Of a DNA stretch of 64,000 nt, positions 50,699 to 60,149 are shown piece by piece. The DNA comes from Porphyromonas circumdentaria (GTDB lineage: Bacteria; Bacteroidota; Bacteroidia; Bacteroidales; Porphyromonadaceae), in NCBI RefSeq assembly GCF_900167105.1, contig NZ_FUXE01000005.1, forward strand, positions 58,331 to 122,330. Direction: 5' to 3'. Position 1 is the stretch's first letter, and each line of letters begins with the position of its first letter. The translations under genes and the position numbers were made by a program. Below the pieces are notes generated by a model. The model was not told where the DNA came from. It saw only the letters and a list, made by a program, of their open reading frames with translations, and did not search any database.

Positions 50699-50902
50699 TT
50701 AAATTATCCAGCTATAGATAAGATTCATGCCAGCCTCAAAGACAGTATCAACGACAAAAATACACAATGCAATAATTACAGAAGCCACCATAACCACCAC
50801 TGCACTATTTGTCAACTCTTTGCGAGTTGGCCAAGAAACCTTATGCATCAATTCCACATAAGAATCCTTTATACTCTTACCTATTCTTGCAAAAAAATTC
50901 AT
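50699..50902 (-). CDS. secE: Preprotein translocase subunit SecE
   Basis: A 67-residue single-helix subunit of the SecYEG channel. The cytoplasmic motif VELMHKVSWPTRKEL precedes the membrane helix (about 34-56). Short SecE of this type is normal outside proteobacteria. It lies between tRNA-Trp and nusG. Confidence 0.96.
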   Translation of the reverse strand: MNFFARIGKSIKDSYVELMHKVSWPTRKELTNSAVVVMVASVIIALCIFVVDTVFEAGMNLIYSWII

Positions 50903-50918
50903 AGTTCCATCTATATTG

Positions 50919-50991
50919 CACGGGTTGAGAGACTCGAACTCCCGACACTCGGTTTTGGAGACCGATGCTCTACCAACTGAGCTAAACCCGT
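50919..50991 (-). tRNA. tRNA-Trp (CCA)
   Basis: Read on the minus strand: acceptor arms acgggtt and aacccgt, anticodon loop ctccaaa giving CCA, T loop gttcgag, discriminator G. The CCA tail is not encoded. It lies 17 bp before secE in the tuf-secE interval, as in other Bacteroidetes. Confidence 0.97.
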
Positions 50992-50994
50992 ATG

Positions 50995-51022
50995 TAGAGA
51001 GGTGTAGGTTTACACCCCTCTA
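50995..51022 (-). other. Hairpin between tuf and tRNA-Trp
   Basis: A 12-bp stem with one G-U pair on minus-strand RNA (50995-51006 and 51011-51022). No T run follows on the minus strand, so it probably guides processing of the tuf/tRNA transcript and does not terminate it. Confidence 0.4.
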
Positions 51023-51032
51023 TTTTTTATAA

Positions 51033-52223
51033 TCAATCTTCGATAAGTTCTGTAATCTGACCTGCACCTACAGTACGTCCACCCTCACGGATAGCAAAAC
51101 GGAGACCTACACTACAAGCAACAGGAGTAATCAACTTAACATCGATAGTTACGTTATCACCAGGCATTACCATTTCAGTTCCTTCTGGAAGATCAATTTC
51201 TCCCGTAACGTCAAGTGTACGGATGTAGAATTGAGGACGATAGTGACGCATAAATGGAGTATGACGACCGCCTTCTTCTTTCTTCAAGATATAAACCTCT
51301 GCCTTGAAGTGGCTGTGAGGCTTAACCTGACCAGGATGAGCCAATACCATACCACGCTTAATTTCATCCTTATCAATACCACGGAGAAGGAGACCTACGT
51401 TATCACCAGCCTCCCCTTCATCAAGAAGCTTGCGGAACATTTCCACACCAGTAACAACAGTCTTACGACCTTCTGCACCGAGCCCTATAAGCTGAACTTC
51501 ATCATTAACATGAATACGCCCAGTTTCGATACGACCTGTAGCAACAGTACCACGACCTGTAATAGAGAACACGTCTTCAACTGGCATAAGGAATGGCTTA
51601 TCAACATCACGGGGTGGGAGAAGAATCCACTCATCTACCGCATCCATCAATTCCATAACCTTAGCAACCCACTGAGGATCTCCGTTCAATGCACCAAGAG
51701 CAGAACCACGGATAACAGGAGTATTATCGCCATCATATTGATAGAAGCTGAGAAGCTCGCGCATATCCATCTCAACAAGCTCAAGCATTTCTTCATCTTC
51801 AACAAGGTCACACTTATTCATAAACACAACAATACGAGGCACGTTTACCTGACGAGCAAGAAGAATGTGCTCACGTGTTTGAGGCATAGGACCATCTGTT
51901 GCAGCCACCACGATAATGGCACCGTCCATCTGAGCAGCACCTGTAACCATGTTCTTAACGTAATCGGCGTGACCAGGACAGTCAACGTGTGCATAGTGAC
52001 GATTCTTTGTTTCGTACTCTACGTGAGATGTATTGATAGTAATACCGCGCTCTTTTTCTTCTGGAGCATTGTCAATAGAGTCGAATGAACGAGCTTCTGA
52101 AAGACCAGCGTCAGCCAGAACCTTAGTAATAGCCGCAGTAAGAGTAGTCTTACCATGATCCACGTGACCAATGGTACCGATATTTACGTGCGGCTTCGTT
52201 TTGTTAAAATGTTCTTTTGCCAT
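51033..52223 (-). CDS. tuf: Elongation factor Tu
   Basis: A 396-residue GTPase that delivers aminoacyl-tRNA to the ribosome. Motifs GHVDHGKTT (19-27), DCPGHADY and NKCD are all present, followed by beta-barrel domains II and III. It is the only tuf in this window, sitting between tRNA-Thr and tRNA-Trp. Confidence 0.98.
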   Translation of the reverse strand: MAKEHFNKTKPHVNIGTIGHVDHGKTTLTAAITKVLADAGLSEARSFDSIDNAPEEKERGITINTSHVEYETKNRHYAHVDCPGHADYVKNMVTGAAQMDGAIIVVAATDGPMPQTREHILLARQVNVPRIVVFMNKCDLVEDEEMLELVEMDMRELLSFYQYDGDNTPVIRGSALGALNGDPQWVAKVMELMDAVDEWILLPPRDVDKPFLMPVEDVFSITGRGTVATGRIETGRIHVNDEVQLIGLGAEGRKTVVTGVEMFRKLLDEGEAGDNVGLLLRGIDKDEIKRGMVLAHPGQVKPHSHFKAEVYILKKEEGGRHTPFMRHYRPQFYIRTLDVTGEIDLPEGTEMVMPGDNVTIDVKLITPVACSVGLRFAIREGGRTVGAGQITELIED

Positions 52224-52307
52224 AGCAATCTATAATCTCTATAATCTTAAAATATTTCTTTTTCCAAAGCAAAGAGCACTTACAAAAAAAGCGCATCCTC
52301 ACTAAAG

Positions 52308-52379
<72 letters not shown>

Positions 52380-52491
52380 AATTGACGCCACGCAAGAAAC
52401 AGAGGAAAGAGACTCCTTCTTAAGAAACAGGCCGCCCTCTCTCTTTTCCACCGACAACCTCCATAGCTAGAGGCTGAGGCAATATCAGGCG

Positions 52492-52523
52492 CAAAGGTAG
52501 AAACAAAATCCGAACCTACCAAA
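52492..52523 (-). promoter_or_regulatory. Consensus promoter of the tRNA-Thr-tuf-rpoBC chain
   Basis: On the minus strand: TTTG (52523-52520), 20-nt spacer, TACCTTTG (52499-52492). Both boxes are perfect. Transcription should begin near 52486, about 105 nt before tRNA-Thr. Confidence 0.8.
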
Positions 52524-52565
52524 TACTCCTCGAAATAATCAAGGGAGAAAGAGGGCAAAGAGTAT

Positions 52566-52850
52566 CTACTTTAAACGTTCTATTTGTCGTTTAATAGCAT
52601 CTACTGAGAGATCTACAGCCTCCTCAAAAGTAGAAGAGCTCTTCTCCGCAAACAAATCTGGACCAGCCACCTGAAGGCGAATAGAAGCAACCTTATTTGA
52701 CTCTCCATCCCCCTTAGGTTCCAACTTCAAAGTAACTTCTGCACCCAATATACCATCGTGCAATCGATCCAAACGATCTAACTTTCTCTGTACAAAAGCC
52801 TCTAATTCTTGGCTCAACGTAAAATGTACAGCTTTAACTCTTACGTTCAT
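52566..52850 (-). CDS. hpf: Ribosome hibernation-promoting factor module (HPF)
   Basis: The 94-residue HPF part of the frame above, from its own ATG at 52850. HPF binds 30S subunits in stationary phase and blocks or dimerises ribosomes. This is the short form. It may be translated independently from this ATG, or only as the tail of the fused protein; the sequence alone cannot decide. Confidence 0.7.
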   Translation of the reverse strand: MNVRVKAVHFTLSQELEAFVQRKLDRLDRLHDGILGAEVTLKLEPKGDGESNKVASIRLQVAGPDLFAEKSSSTFEEAVDLSVDAIKRQIERLK

Positions 52851-53747
52851 ACTTTTTCCTTTTATTGCCCTTGGATGAGCATCATATACCTTTTTCAACT
52901 CTGCCAGTGAGGTGTGCGTATAACGAACAGTAGTAGCAACTTTTGAATGCCCCAACAGCTCCTTAACAGCCATCAGATCGGCCCCCCGATTCAACATCAC
53001 GGTTGCAAATGTGTGTCGCAACACATGCGGGCTCTGACGAGCAAGTTCAGGAAAGAGACTCAACTTGTGATGGACTACCTCATACACATCCGCCCCCGTT
53101 AGAGTTTTATTCCTCAAAGAAACAAAAAAATATTCAGACATTCCAACTTTTTCCCTTCGAAGACACAAATACTGCTCTATTCTTTGCTTCAAAAGAGGGC
53201 CAAACGGCACGAAACGCTCCTTGTTTCCTTTTCCCAAAATTTTAAGGGTCATCTTTTGCAAGTCAACATTCACGACCAAAAGCGATACAAGCTCAGAGCG
53301 TCGCAATCCTGTATCAAAAAGCATTTCCAAGATAAGCTGATTTCTCACCTGCAAGAAATCCGTTGGATCAAAATCGTTCTGCTCAAGGAGTACTCGCATA
53401 TCCTTCTCATCCAAGACTGCAGGAAGAGGTTTTACCGCTTTGGGGGCACGAAGGTGAACGGCAGGATTTTTCTTAATTACTTCCACCTTCAAGAGATATC
53501 GATAGAAAGACTTCACAGCACTCAATTTCCTTTGTACAGAGGAAGGCTTATACCCCTCTTCAACAAGAGAGGAAAGCCAAGAGCGGATTAAATCTTTGTC
53601 CAAGTCGGATGGCAGACAATCTTCTTTCGCAAGAAAAGAACAAAAAAGAAAAAACTGCCTTAAATCGGCCTCGTAACTTTCAATTGTTTTCTCCGACTGA
53701 TTACGCTCATAACGCAAAAAACTCAAGAAATCCTGCAACCACTCCAT
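52566..53747 (-). CDS. xerC: Tyrosine recombinase XerC fused in frame to HPF
   Basis: A 393-residue open frame from ATG 53747. Residues 1-293 are a tyrosine recombinase with catalytic Arg149 (TGLRR), His241, Arg244 (HVLRH), His267 (LGHS) and nucleophile Tyr276 (VRYTH); it acts at dif in chromosome dimer resolution. From Met300 the frame continues, without stop, as a ribosome hibernation factor of 94 residues (NVRVKAVHFTLSQELEAFVQRKLDRLDRL). These are separate neighbouring genes in most Bacteroidetes. The join reads HPRAIKGKSMNV; a TAA occurs there in another frame, so a small indel would separate the two. An upstream in-frame ATG at 53792 is less likely. Confidence 0.85.
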   Translation of the reverse strand: MEWLQDFLSFLRYERNQSEKTIESYEADLRQFFLFCSFLAKEDCLPSDLDKDLIRSWLSSLVEEGYKPSSVQRKLSAVKSFYRYLLKVEVIKKNPAVHLRAPKAVKPLPAVLDEKDMRVLLEQNDFDPTDFLQVRNQLILEMLFDTGLRRSELVSLLVVNVDLQKMTLKILGKGNKERFVPFGPLLKQRIEQYLCLRREKVGMSEYFFVSLRNKTLTGADVYEVVHHKLSLFPELARQSPHVLRHTFATVMLNRGADLMAVKELLGHSKVATTVRYTHTSLAELKKVYDAHPRAIKGKSMNVRVKAVHFTLSQELEAFVQRKLDRLDRLHDGILGAEVTLKLEPKGDGESNKVASIRLQVAGPDLFAEKSSSTFEEAVDLSVDAIKRQIERLK

Positions 53748-53829
53748 AAAATAACTCCTATAAATAAAAAAAAGAAAGACGCCAAAAGACACCTTTCTTT
53801 ACCTTAACGCATATAAAAGACCTTATGCT

Positions 53830-54030
53830 TTATGCATTCGCCTCTTCAGCTTGACGGAGAGACTGTACATAAATAGCTTTATCCCTCTTCTTACGCTTAA
53901 CTTCAGAGGGCTTCATAAAAGCTTGGCGTCTTCTCAACTCACGGATAGCACCTGTTTTATCAAATTTCTTTTTGTAGCGTTTAAGAGCGCGTTCAATATT
54001 GTCACCCTCTTTGATTGGAACTATAATCAT
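53830..54030 (-). CDS. rpsU: Ribosomal protein bS21
   Basis: A 66-residue basic protein of the 30S platform. Typical start MIIVPIKEGDNIERALKRYKKKFDKTG and a basic C-terminus. In Bacteroidetes bS21 is part of the region that hides the anti-Shine-Dalgarno sequence. It lies between tRNA-Gly and xerC. Confidence 0.96.
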   Translation of the reverse strand: MIIVPIKEGDNIERALKRYKKKFDKTGAIRELRRRQAFMKPSEVKRKKRDKAIYVQSLRQAEEANA

Positions 54031-54127
54031 ACCCTAACGTTTTTACTTTATCTCTTTTTATTTCTTATGCTATTCTAAAACTAAAAATATTTCGAACAAA
54101 AGGCAAGGCCTTATCACGCAAAACAAG

Positions 54128-54200
54128 AGCGGTAAACGAGATTCGAACTCGCGACCCTCAGCTTGGGAAGCTGATGCTCTACCAACTGAGCTATTACCGC
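54128..54200 (-). tRNA. tRNA-Gly (CCC)
   Basis: Minus strand: acceptor arms gcggtaa and ttaccgc, anticodon stem tcagc/gctga with loop ttcccaa giving CCC, T loop gttcgaa. CCA not encoded. It is the first gene behind the promoter at 54221. Confidence 0.95.
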
Positions 54201-54220
54201 AGGCACCACTATATCGCCTG

Positions 54221-54252
54221 CAAAGATATATCTTTTCGACAAAACAAACAAA
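54221..54252 (-). promoter_or_regulatory. Consensus promoter of the tRNA-Gly-rpsU-xerC unit
   Basis: On the minus strand: TTTG (54252-54249), 20-nt spacer, TATCTTTG (54228-54221). Both boxes are perfect. Start expected near 54215, about 15 nt before the tRNA. Confidence 0.8.
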
Positions 54253-54266
54253 ATCCAATCTATCTC

Positions 54267-55316
54267 CTACCCATTAGATACATCTTTATAGAGAGAGGAG
54301 AGCATACCACAAGCCGCAGCAATATCTTCCCCTCGAGAGGCTCGTATAGTAGTTGGAATACCCGAACGATTCAAAAAATCGCAAAATCTTTGGAGCTGTT
54401 TTTCCTCAGAAGAGGGCAGCGAAACGTTAGGTATTTTATGATAGCGAATAAGGTTAATGTGACAATCGAAAGGTTTAACCAATGCCACCAAGGCTCGTGC
54501 ATGCTCTACATCATCGTTGAGCCCCCCAAAGACGATGTATTCAAAAGTCAGGCGTCGCTGCCCTGAGAAATCGTATTGTTTCAGTGTGTTCAAAGTCTCC
54601 CTTATCGGCATACCTTTCTCTACTGGCATCAAAGAGAGACGCTCCTCGGGATAAGGACTATGGAGACTAATCGCCAAATTACACGTGGTCTCTTTTAAGA
54701 AACGAGTTAAACCTGGCTCTACGCCTACCGTAGAAAGCGTAATACGTTTCGGGCTCATTGCCCAAGCATCTTTATGAGTTAAGCAATGAATGCTCTTCAG
54801 TACGGCATTTACATTATCAAGAGGCTCTCCCATTCCCATATAGACAATATTCGTAATAAGATCTCGCTCTGGGATCGAAAAAAGTTGATTTAATATCTCC
54901 GCTTCGGAAAGATGACCATTAAACCCCTGCTTCCCTGTCATGCAAAAGAGGCAATTCATCTTACAGCCTATTTGAGAAGATATACAGAGTGTAGCCCTAT
55001 CTCCATCGGGAATAAAAACGGCCTCTATATACTTATCTGTAGTAGTTGCAAAAAGATATTTCTTAGTACCATCCTTAGAAGCAAAAAAACTTATGGGAGC
55101 CAAAGCACCTACCACTGCGCAAGATGCTAGTAAAGCTCGATGCTTTAGAGAGAGGTTGGTCATCTCTTCAAAAGAGGAGACCTTTTTCTTATAGATCCAA
55201 TCGGAGAGTTGCTTTCCAGCATAGTGTGGCAATCCGAGTGTAGTAGCCCATTCTGTAAGTTCTTCGGGGAGCATTCCCAGAAGCACTTTCAACTCTTTTT
55301 CTTCTCTTTCTTCCAT
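54267..55316 (-). CDS. rlmN: Dual-specificity RNA methyltransferase RlmN
   Basis: A 349-residue radical SAM enzyme that methylates C2 of A2503 in 23S rRNA and A37 of some tRNAs. The cluster motif is Cys118, Cys122, Cys125 (CKMNCLFC), followed by MGMGEPLDN, and the catalytic C-terminal Cys lies in DIAAACGM. It follows rnr by 11 bp and is the last gene of the pyrH-frr-rsgA-rnr-rlmN run. Confidence 0.95.
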   Translation of the reverse strand: MEEREEKELKVLLGMLPEELTEWATTLGLPHYAGKQLSDWIYKKKVSSFEEMTNLSLKHRALLASCAVVGALAPISFFASKDGTKKYLFATTTDKYIEAVFIPDGDRATLCISSQIGCKMNCLFCMTGKQGFNGHLSEAEILNQLFSIPERDLITNIVYMGMGEPLDNVNAVLKSIHCLTHKDAWAMSPKRITLSTVGVEPGLTRFLKETTCNLAISLHSPYPEERLSLMPVEKGMPIRETLNTLKQYDFSGQRRLTFEYIVFGGLNDDVEHARALVALVKPFDCHINLIRYHKIPNVSLPSSEEKQLQRFCDFLNRSGIPTTIRASRGEDIAAACGMLSSLYKDVSNG

Positions 55317-55327
55317 CTACCAACGCC

Positions 55328-57529
55328 TTATTCTGCAAGCTCGAAAGTCAGCTGACGACGATCTAAATCTGTACGTACAGCACGAACTCTAATAGGGTCG
55401 CCCAGGGTAAAGCGACGCCCATAACGACGTCCCACAAGCATAAAATTCTTTTCGTCATACTCGTAATAGTCGTCGTCCAATGACCGTATGGACAAAAGCC
55501 CCTCGCAATGGGAGTGATTCAGCTCTACATAAAGCCCCCGCTCGGTTACATGAGAAACAACACCGTCGAAAACCTTTCCCAAACGAGCACTCATATATTC
55601 CACCTGCTTGTATTTAATAGACTCTCGCTCGGCCTTTGCCGCCACTTGTTCTTGGTTGGAACAGTGCTGCGCATAGCCTTCGTACTCCTCTTGAGGTAAA
55701 GATGCCCCTCCCGAAAAGTAGTGCGTTATCATACGGTGTACCATTAAATCAGGGTAGCGACGAATGGGAGAGGTAAAATGGGTGTAGTAAGGGAAAGCCA
55801 ATCCATAATGACCTATATTATCTGTACCATACTCTGCCTTTGCCATGGATCGAACTGTAATCATCTGAATCAGAGACTCTTCGGGACGCCCTATACTCTG
55901 CTCTATTATCTTAGTTATCCCCTTACGCACATCCGTTTTGCCAGCTAGCAACTTTGCATTATAACCAAATCGAACTATAAAATCTTGCATTACAAGCAAT
56001 TTATCAGCATTAGGTTCATCATGGACACGGTAGATAAATGTCTTAGTCTTATCCTTTTGCCCCCCCGTAACTCGACCAAACCTCTCTGCTACAGTCCTGT
56101 TGGCAAGAAGCATAAACTCCTCTATCAACTCATTGGCTGTACCATGCTCCTTTTGCACCACATCGATCGGTCTACCTTCTTCATCTAAACTAAAAGCAAC
56201 CTCCTGAGTTTGAAAATTTATCGCTCCTGCCGCAAAACGTTTTTTTCGGAGCTGCTGCGCCAAATGATGAAGCGAAAGAATTGCCTCTACATTATCTCCC
56301 TCTTGAGTATCAATAACCCGTTGTGCCTCTTCATAGGTATAGCGTCTATTGCTCTCTATTATAGTCCGCACAATACGCGACTCCAAAACTTTGGCCTCGG
56401 CATCAAGCACGAAAATACAAGAATAAGCTAAACGCTCCTCGTTGGGTTTCAGAGAACACAAATCATTACAGAGACACTCGGGAAGCATCGGGATGGTTCT
56501 ATCTACCAGGTAGATACTTGTCGCCCTACTATAGGCCTCCTTATCTATAATACCGCCCTGCGGTACAAAGTAGCTAACATCTGCAATATGCACTCCGACT
56601 TCATACCTACCCTCTTCGAGAGGTCTCCATGACAAAGCATCATCGAAGTCTTTAGCAGTGTCGGGATCTATGGTCAAAGTGAGTACAGATCGAAAATCCT
56701 CTCGCTGCTTATACTCCTCTTGCGGAATTTCGGGGGAGATTTGCTGCGCAAAATCTTCGACCTCTTGAGGATAACTATCGGGCAAGTCAAACTCTGCCAA
56801 AATAGCGTGCATCTCAGTATTATTATTGCCCGAAGGTCCTAAATTACGCACCATCTTGCCGATAGGATTCTTTCCCATCAATGGCCATTCGGTAATCTTT
56901 ACAACGACCTTATCATCATTTTTAGCCCCCTCGAAAGTTCCTTGAGGCAGAAGAATGTCGTTTGAAAGCTCTCGATCGTCTGTTAAAAGAAAAGCGAAAT
57001 CTCCACGCACTTGCAGACGTCCGACAAACGTTTCTTTCTTTCTTTCTATAATCTCTACCACTTCGCCCTCTCGAGTATGTCCCTTACGGCGGGCAAAAAG
57101 TTGTACACGCACCTTATCTCCCTGCATGGCATAAAGAGAGTTACGCTCAGCAATAAGCACCTCTGCACTACCATCTTCGGGAATGAAGATATTAAAACCA
57201 CTGCGTCGACGCTCGAAGGAGCCTATAAAAGAGGGTTGATTAGAACCATTATAGGTATAACGTCCTTTTTCGATCTCTCGTAAAAGCCCCTCTTCCATTA
57301 AGGTTTCCAAAATCCTTGTCACCAGTTGCTTCTCTGGAGTAGTACGCGCCCCCACATTTTGAGACACCTGTCGATAATTTAAAATGGCGCCTTTGTTCTG
57401 AGAAAAAAGCGAAAGCACTCGATCCACAAACTCTCGTCCTGTAGTACGAGCTCTCGTTTGCCTTTTAGGCAGGGTAGTATTACGAACATTTTTCTTTGTT
57501 TTTCCCTTAACGGACGCTTTCTTTTTCAT
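55328..57529 (-). CDS. rnr: Ribonuclease R
   Basis: A 733-residue 3'-5' exoribonuclease that degrades structured RNA. Cold-shock domains precede the RNB catalytic domain (TIDPDTAKDFDDALS with the Mg-binding Asp residues), and a C-terminal S1 domain ends the protein. A basic N-terminal tail is typical. It lies 12 bp after rsgA. Confidence 0.95.
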   Translation of the reverse strand: MKKKASVKGKTKKNVRNTTLPKRQTRARTTGREFVDRVLSLFSQNKGAILNYRQVSQNVGARTTPEKQLVTRILETLMEEGLLREIEKGRYTYNGSNQPSFIGSFERRRSGFNIFIPEDGSAEVLIAERNSLYAMQGDKVRVQLFARRKGHTREGEVVEIIERKKETFVGRLQVRGDFAFLLTDDRELSNDILLPQGTFEGAKNDDKVVVKITEWPLMGKNPIGKMVRNLGPSGNNNTEMHAILAEFDLPDSYPQEVEDFAQQISPEIPQEEYKQREDFRSVLTLTIDPDTAKDFDDALSWRPLEEGRYEVGVHIADVSYFVPQGGIIDKEAYSRATSIYLVDRTIPMLPECLCNDLCSLKPNEERLAYSCIFVLDAEAKVLESRIVRTIIESNRRYTYEEAQRVIDTQEGDNVEAILSLHHLAQQLRKKRFAAGAINFQTQEVAFSLDEEGRPIDVVQKEHGTANELIEEFMLLANRTVAERFGRVTGGQKDKTKTFIYRVHDEPNADKLLVMQDFIVRFGYNAKLLAGKTDVRKGITKIIEQSIGRPEESLIQMITVRSMAKAEYGTDNIGHYGLAFPYYTHFTSPIRRYPDLMVHRMITHYFSGGASLPQEEYEGYAQHCSNQEQVAAKAERESIKYKQVEYMSARLGKVFDGVVSHVTERGLYVELNHSHCEGLLSIRSLDDDYYEYDEKNFMLVGRRYGRRFTLGDPIRVRAVRTDLDRRQLTFELAE

Positions 57530-57541
57530 TCTCTTTCTTCT

Positions 57542-58486
57542 TTAATCCAAACGGTATTTCCCCTCATCTTCGTCCCCAAGGATTCCCAGATAGCTAATAT
57601 ACCTACTCTCGGCAATACGCCCTTCCTTCAGAGCCTGTAAAACGGCACATCCAGGCTCATTCGTATGCGTACAATTATTAAAACGACACCCTTGACCTAT
57701 AATAAAAAACTCTCGGAAGTAGTCTGCCGTATTGTATTTATTCATTTCCAGAGTTCCAAACCCCTTTATACCAGGAGAGTCTATAAGATAGCCTCCTCCT
57801 TTTGCCTCGTCCAACGGATGCATTTCACTCAGTGTAGTAGTGTGCATTCCCGTTCCATGGGCTACACTAACTTCCTGCGTACGCAAATTCATATTAGGCA
57901 GTAAAGCATTGATTAAACTACTCTTACCCACTCCTGAGTGCCCACTAAGCAAAACTATCTTTCCCCTTATATAGTCATACAGTTCGTCCAGCCCTCTTTT
58001 TTCGAGTGCCGATATCTTCAGAATCGGATACCCTAATGGGGCATAAATATCCTCCCACTCTTTTAGGCGAAAGAGCTGCGCCTCGTCGTACAAATCCATC
58101 TTATTAAACAGGAGAACGACAGGCACATCGTATGCCTCTGCGGTGGATAAAAAGCGATCTACAAAGGTGAAACTTGTCTCGGGACTTTGAAGTGTAACAA
58201 AGAGCAGTACTACATCTATATTGGCAGCTAATATGTGCGACTCTTTAGAAAGATTGGCAGCGCGACGAATTATATAATTGCGCCGAGGAAGAATGGAGGT
58301 GATATAGTAAATAGTATCCTGCTTTTTGATGGAGACCGAATCTCCTACGGCGACAGGATTGGTCGATCGAATTCCCTTCAATCGAAGATTTCCTTTGACG
58401 GTAGCCTCGCACAGGCTACCATCATTTAGGCGTACTAAACAGTTATTGCCCACACAACGAAGCACAAGTCCCTGCATCAAAGTCAT
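57542..58486 (-). CDS. rsgA: Ribosome small-subunit GTPase RsgA
   Basis: A 314-residue circularly permuted GTPase that checks late 30S maturation. N-terminal OB fold, NKMD, then [16 protein letters not shown] and DSPGIKGFG in the permuted order, and a C-terminal zinc motif (CRFNNCTHTNEPGC). It follows frr by 52 bp on the same strand. Confidence 0.95.
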   Translation of the reverse strand: MTLMQGLVLRCVGNNCLVRLNDGSLCEATVKGNLRLKGIRSTNPVAVGDSVSIKKQDTIYYITSILPRRNYIIRRAANLSKESHILAANIDVVLLFVTLQSPETSFTFVDRFLSTAEAYDVPVVLLFNKMDLYDEAQLFRLKEWEDIYAPLGYPILKISALEKRGLDELYDYIRGKIVLLSGHSGVGKSSLINALLPNMNLRTQEVSVAHGTGMHTTTLSEMHPLDEAKGGGYLIDSPGIKGFGTLEMNKYNTADYFREFFIIGQGCRFNNCTHTNEPGCAVLQALKEGRIAESRYISYLGILGDEDEGKYRLD

Positions 58487-58538
58487 AAACGTGTGCTAAA
58501 GTTTGCAGCGGCATTGCTGTGCAAGGATTTTTCTCTCC

Positions 58539-59102
58539 TTAAACAGTTAATATCTCTTTCTCCTTTGCAGCAAAAAGTTCTTCGCATTGAGCTACATATT
58601 TGTCGTGCAACTTTTGCACCAAAGCCTCAATATCCTTAGCCACATCTTCGGGAGTTCCTTCTGCTTTGACACTCTTTTTTACTGCATCTATCGCATCACG
58701 GCGAGCATTACGGATACTGATTTTAGCCTCTTCCACTTCTCCCTTAACCTGCTTTACAAGCTGTTTGCGTCGCTCTTCTGTAAGAGGAGGTATAGCAATA
58801 CGAATGAGCTCTCCATTATTTTCGGGCATAATACCCAAAGGAGAGTCTATAATAGCTTTCTCGATATCCTTAATAATCTTCTTTTCCCAAGGGGTTATCA
58901 CTATGGTACGTGCATCGGGTACAGTAACAGTTCCCACCTGATTTAGAGGTGTCATAGTGCCATAATAAGAGACCATGATATCATCTAATATCTTAGGATT
59001 TGCCTTACCGGCACGAATGTGTGCCAATTTTTCATCGAGATACTCAATGGCACTCTTCATTCCAGCCTCTGCTGCATCGGTATATTGCTTCGTATCTGCC
59101 AT
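58539..59102 (-). CDS. frr: Ribosome recycling factor
   Basis: A 187-residue factor that, with EF-G, splits the post-termination ribosome. Typical motifs [28 protein letters not shown] and [16 protein letters not shown] are present. It lies 46 bp after pyrH, an arrangement found in many bacteria. Confidence 0.97.
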   Translation of the reverse strand: MADTKQYTDAAEAGMKSAIEYLDEKLAHIRAGKANPKILDDIMVSYYGTMTPLNQVGTVTVPDARTIVITPWEKKIIKDIEKAIIDSPLGIMPENNGELIRIAIPPLTEERRKQLVKQVKGEVEEAKISIRNARRDAIDAVKKSVKAEGTPEDVAKDIEALVQKLHDKYVAQCEELFAAKEKEILTV

Positions 59103-59148
59103 ATTCTGTCTGTTATGGGTTAGTTATTTGATTTCTTACGAACAAAAA

Positions 59149-59868
59149 TTACACTTCATCATTGCTTACAAGAGTAGCAATATTCTCTCCAGATATTAGT
59201 TTGAGCAGATTACCCTTAGTATCCATATCAAAAACCATTATCGGCAGGTTGTTTTCTCGACAAAGCGTCATAGCCGTTAAATCCATTACGGAGAGCCCTC
59301 TCCTATACACTTCGTCAAAAGAGATTCTATCAAAACGTGTTGCGGTGGCATCCTTTTCTGGATCGGCCGTATAGACACCGTCCACTCGTGTTCCCTTGAG
59401 AAGAGCATCTGCCCCGATCTCTACAGCACGCAGAGCCGATGCAGTGTCTGTTGTAAAATAGGGATTGCCTGTCCCTCCAGCAATAATTGTGATATACCCT
59501 TCGTCGAGCTTTTGGCGCACTTCCATAGAAGAATAGAGCTTTCCAACGGGTTCCATACGTATGGAAGTAAAGACTTCGGCCTTACAGCCATGAGCTTGAA
59601 AAGCTGCTCTAAGAGCCAAAGAGTTAATTACGGTTGCAAGCATTCCCATTTGGTCTCCTGTAACACGCTCCACCCCCTTAGCCGTACCGCTTAGTCCGCG
59701 AAATATGTTACCGCCACCTATTACGATAGCTACTTGTACCCCTCTCTGAACTACTTGGGCAATCTCTTCTATGTAATTATTCAATCGCTCTGAGCTAATA
59801 CCCTGCCCCATACCTCCAGCGAGCGACTCCCCACTGAGTTTAAGTAATACTCTATTCAGTTTTTGCAT
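59149..59868 (-). CDS. pyrH: UMP kinase
   Basis: A 239-residue amino acid kinase-fold enzyme that phosphorylates UMP. The N-terminal LLKLSGESLAG, IGGGNIFRG and the C-terminal MDLTAMTLCREN region are characteristic. It is the first gene of the minus-strand run to rlmN. The upstream region has a near-match to the -7 motif (TACTTTG, one base short). Confidence 0.96.
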   Translation of the reverse strand: MQKLNRVLLKLSGESLAGGMGQGISSERLNNYIEEIAQVVQRGVQVAIVIGGGNIFRGLSGTAKGVERVTGDQMGMLATVINSLALRAAFQAHGCKAEVFTSIRMEPVGKLYSSMEVRQKLDEGYITIIAGGTGNPYFTTDTASALRAVEIGADALLKGTRVDGVYTADPEKDATATRFDRISFDEVYRRGLSVMDLTAMTLCRENNLPIMVFDMDTKGNLLKLISGENIATLVSNDEV

Positions 59869-59977
59869 GCCCTCTTTTTACTTCTCGTATAATTTATAGT
59901 ATATCTAAACACGCTATGGAATGCAAAGTAAATGTATTTTACCCAACTATCCAACGAATAGTCCAGAAGCTCTCAGG

Positions 59978-60065
59978 AGTTTGCATATGTATAAACGGGA
60001 GTTTGCATATATGATAACTAAAGTTTAGACCTATGCAAAGTAAAGTTTGCTCCTATCAAAACAAA
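59978..60065. repeat. Array of four units with 22-bp period (array 3)
   Basis: Units begin with AGTTT at 59978, 60000, 60022 and 60044, exactly 22 bp apart. Shared positions beyond AGTTT are GC (three of four), TAT at unit positions 11-13 and AAAC near position 16-19. The TTGCATAT core resembles centres of the 21-bp arrays. No unique spacers, so not CRISPR. Confidence 0.7.
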
Positions 60066-60149
60066 AGCCCGAATAACCTCCTTTGAGAGAAAAGATTACA
60101 TCCCACGTATCAGGACTGACGCATTAAAGTCGCATTATCATTAGTTGTT

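Noticed and set aside
51231..52088. 285-codon open frame antisense to tuf
   Set aside because: Lies wholly within tuf on the other strand, with composition of a reverse-complement shadow.
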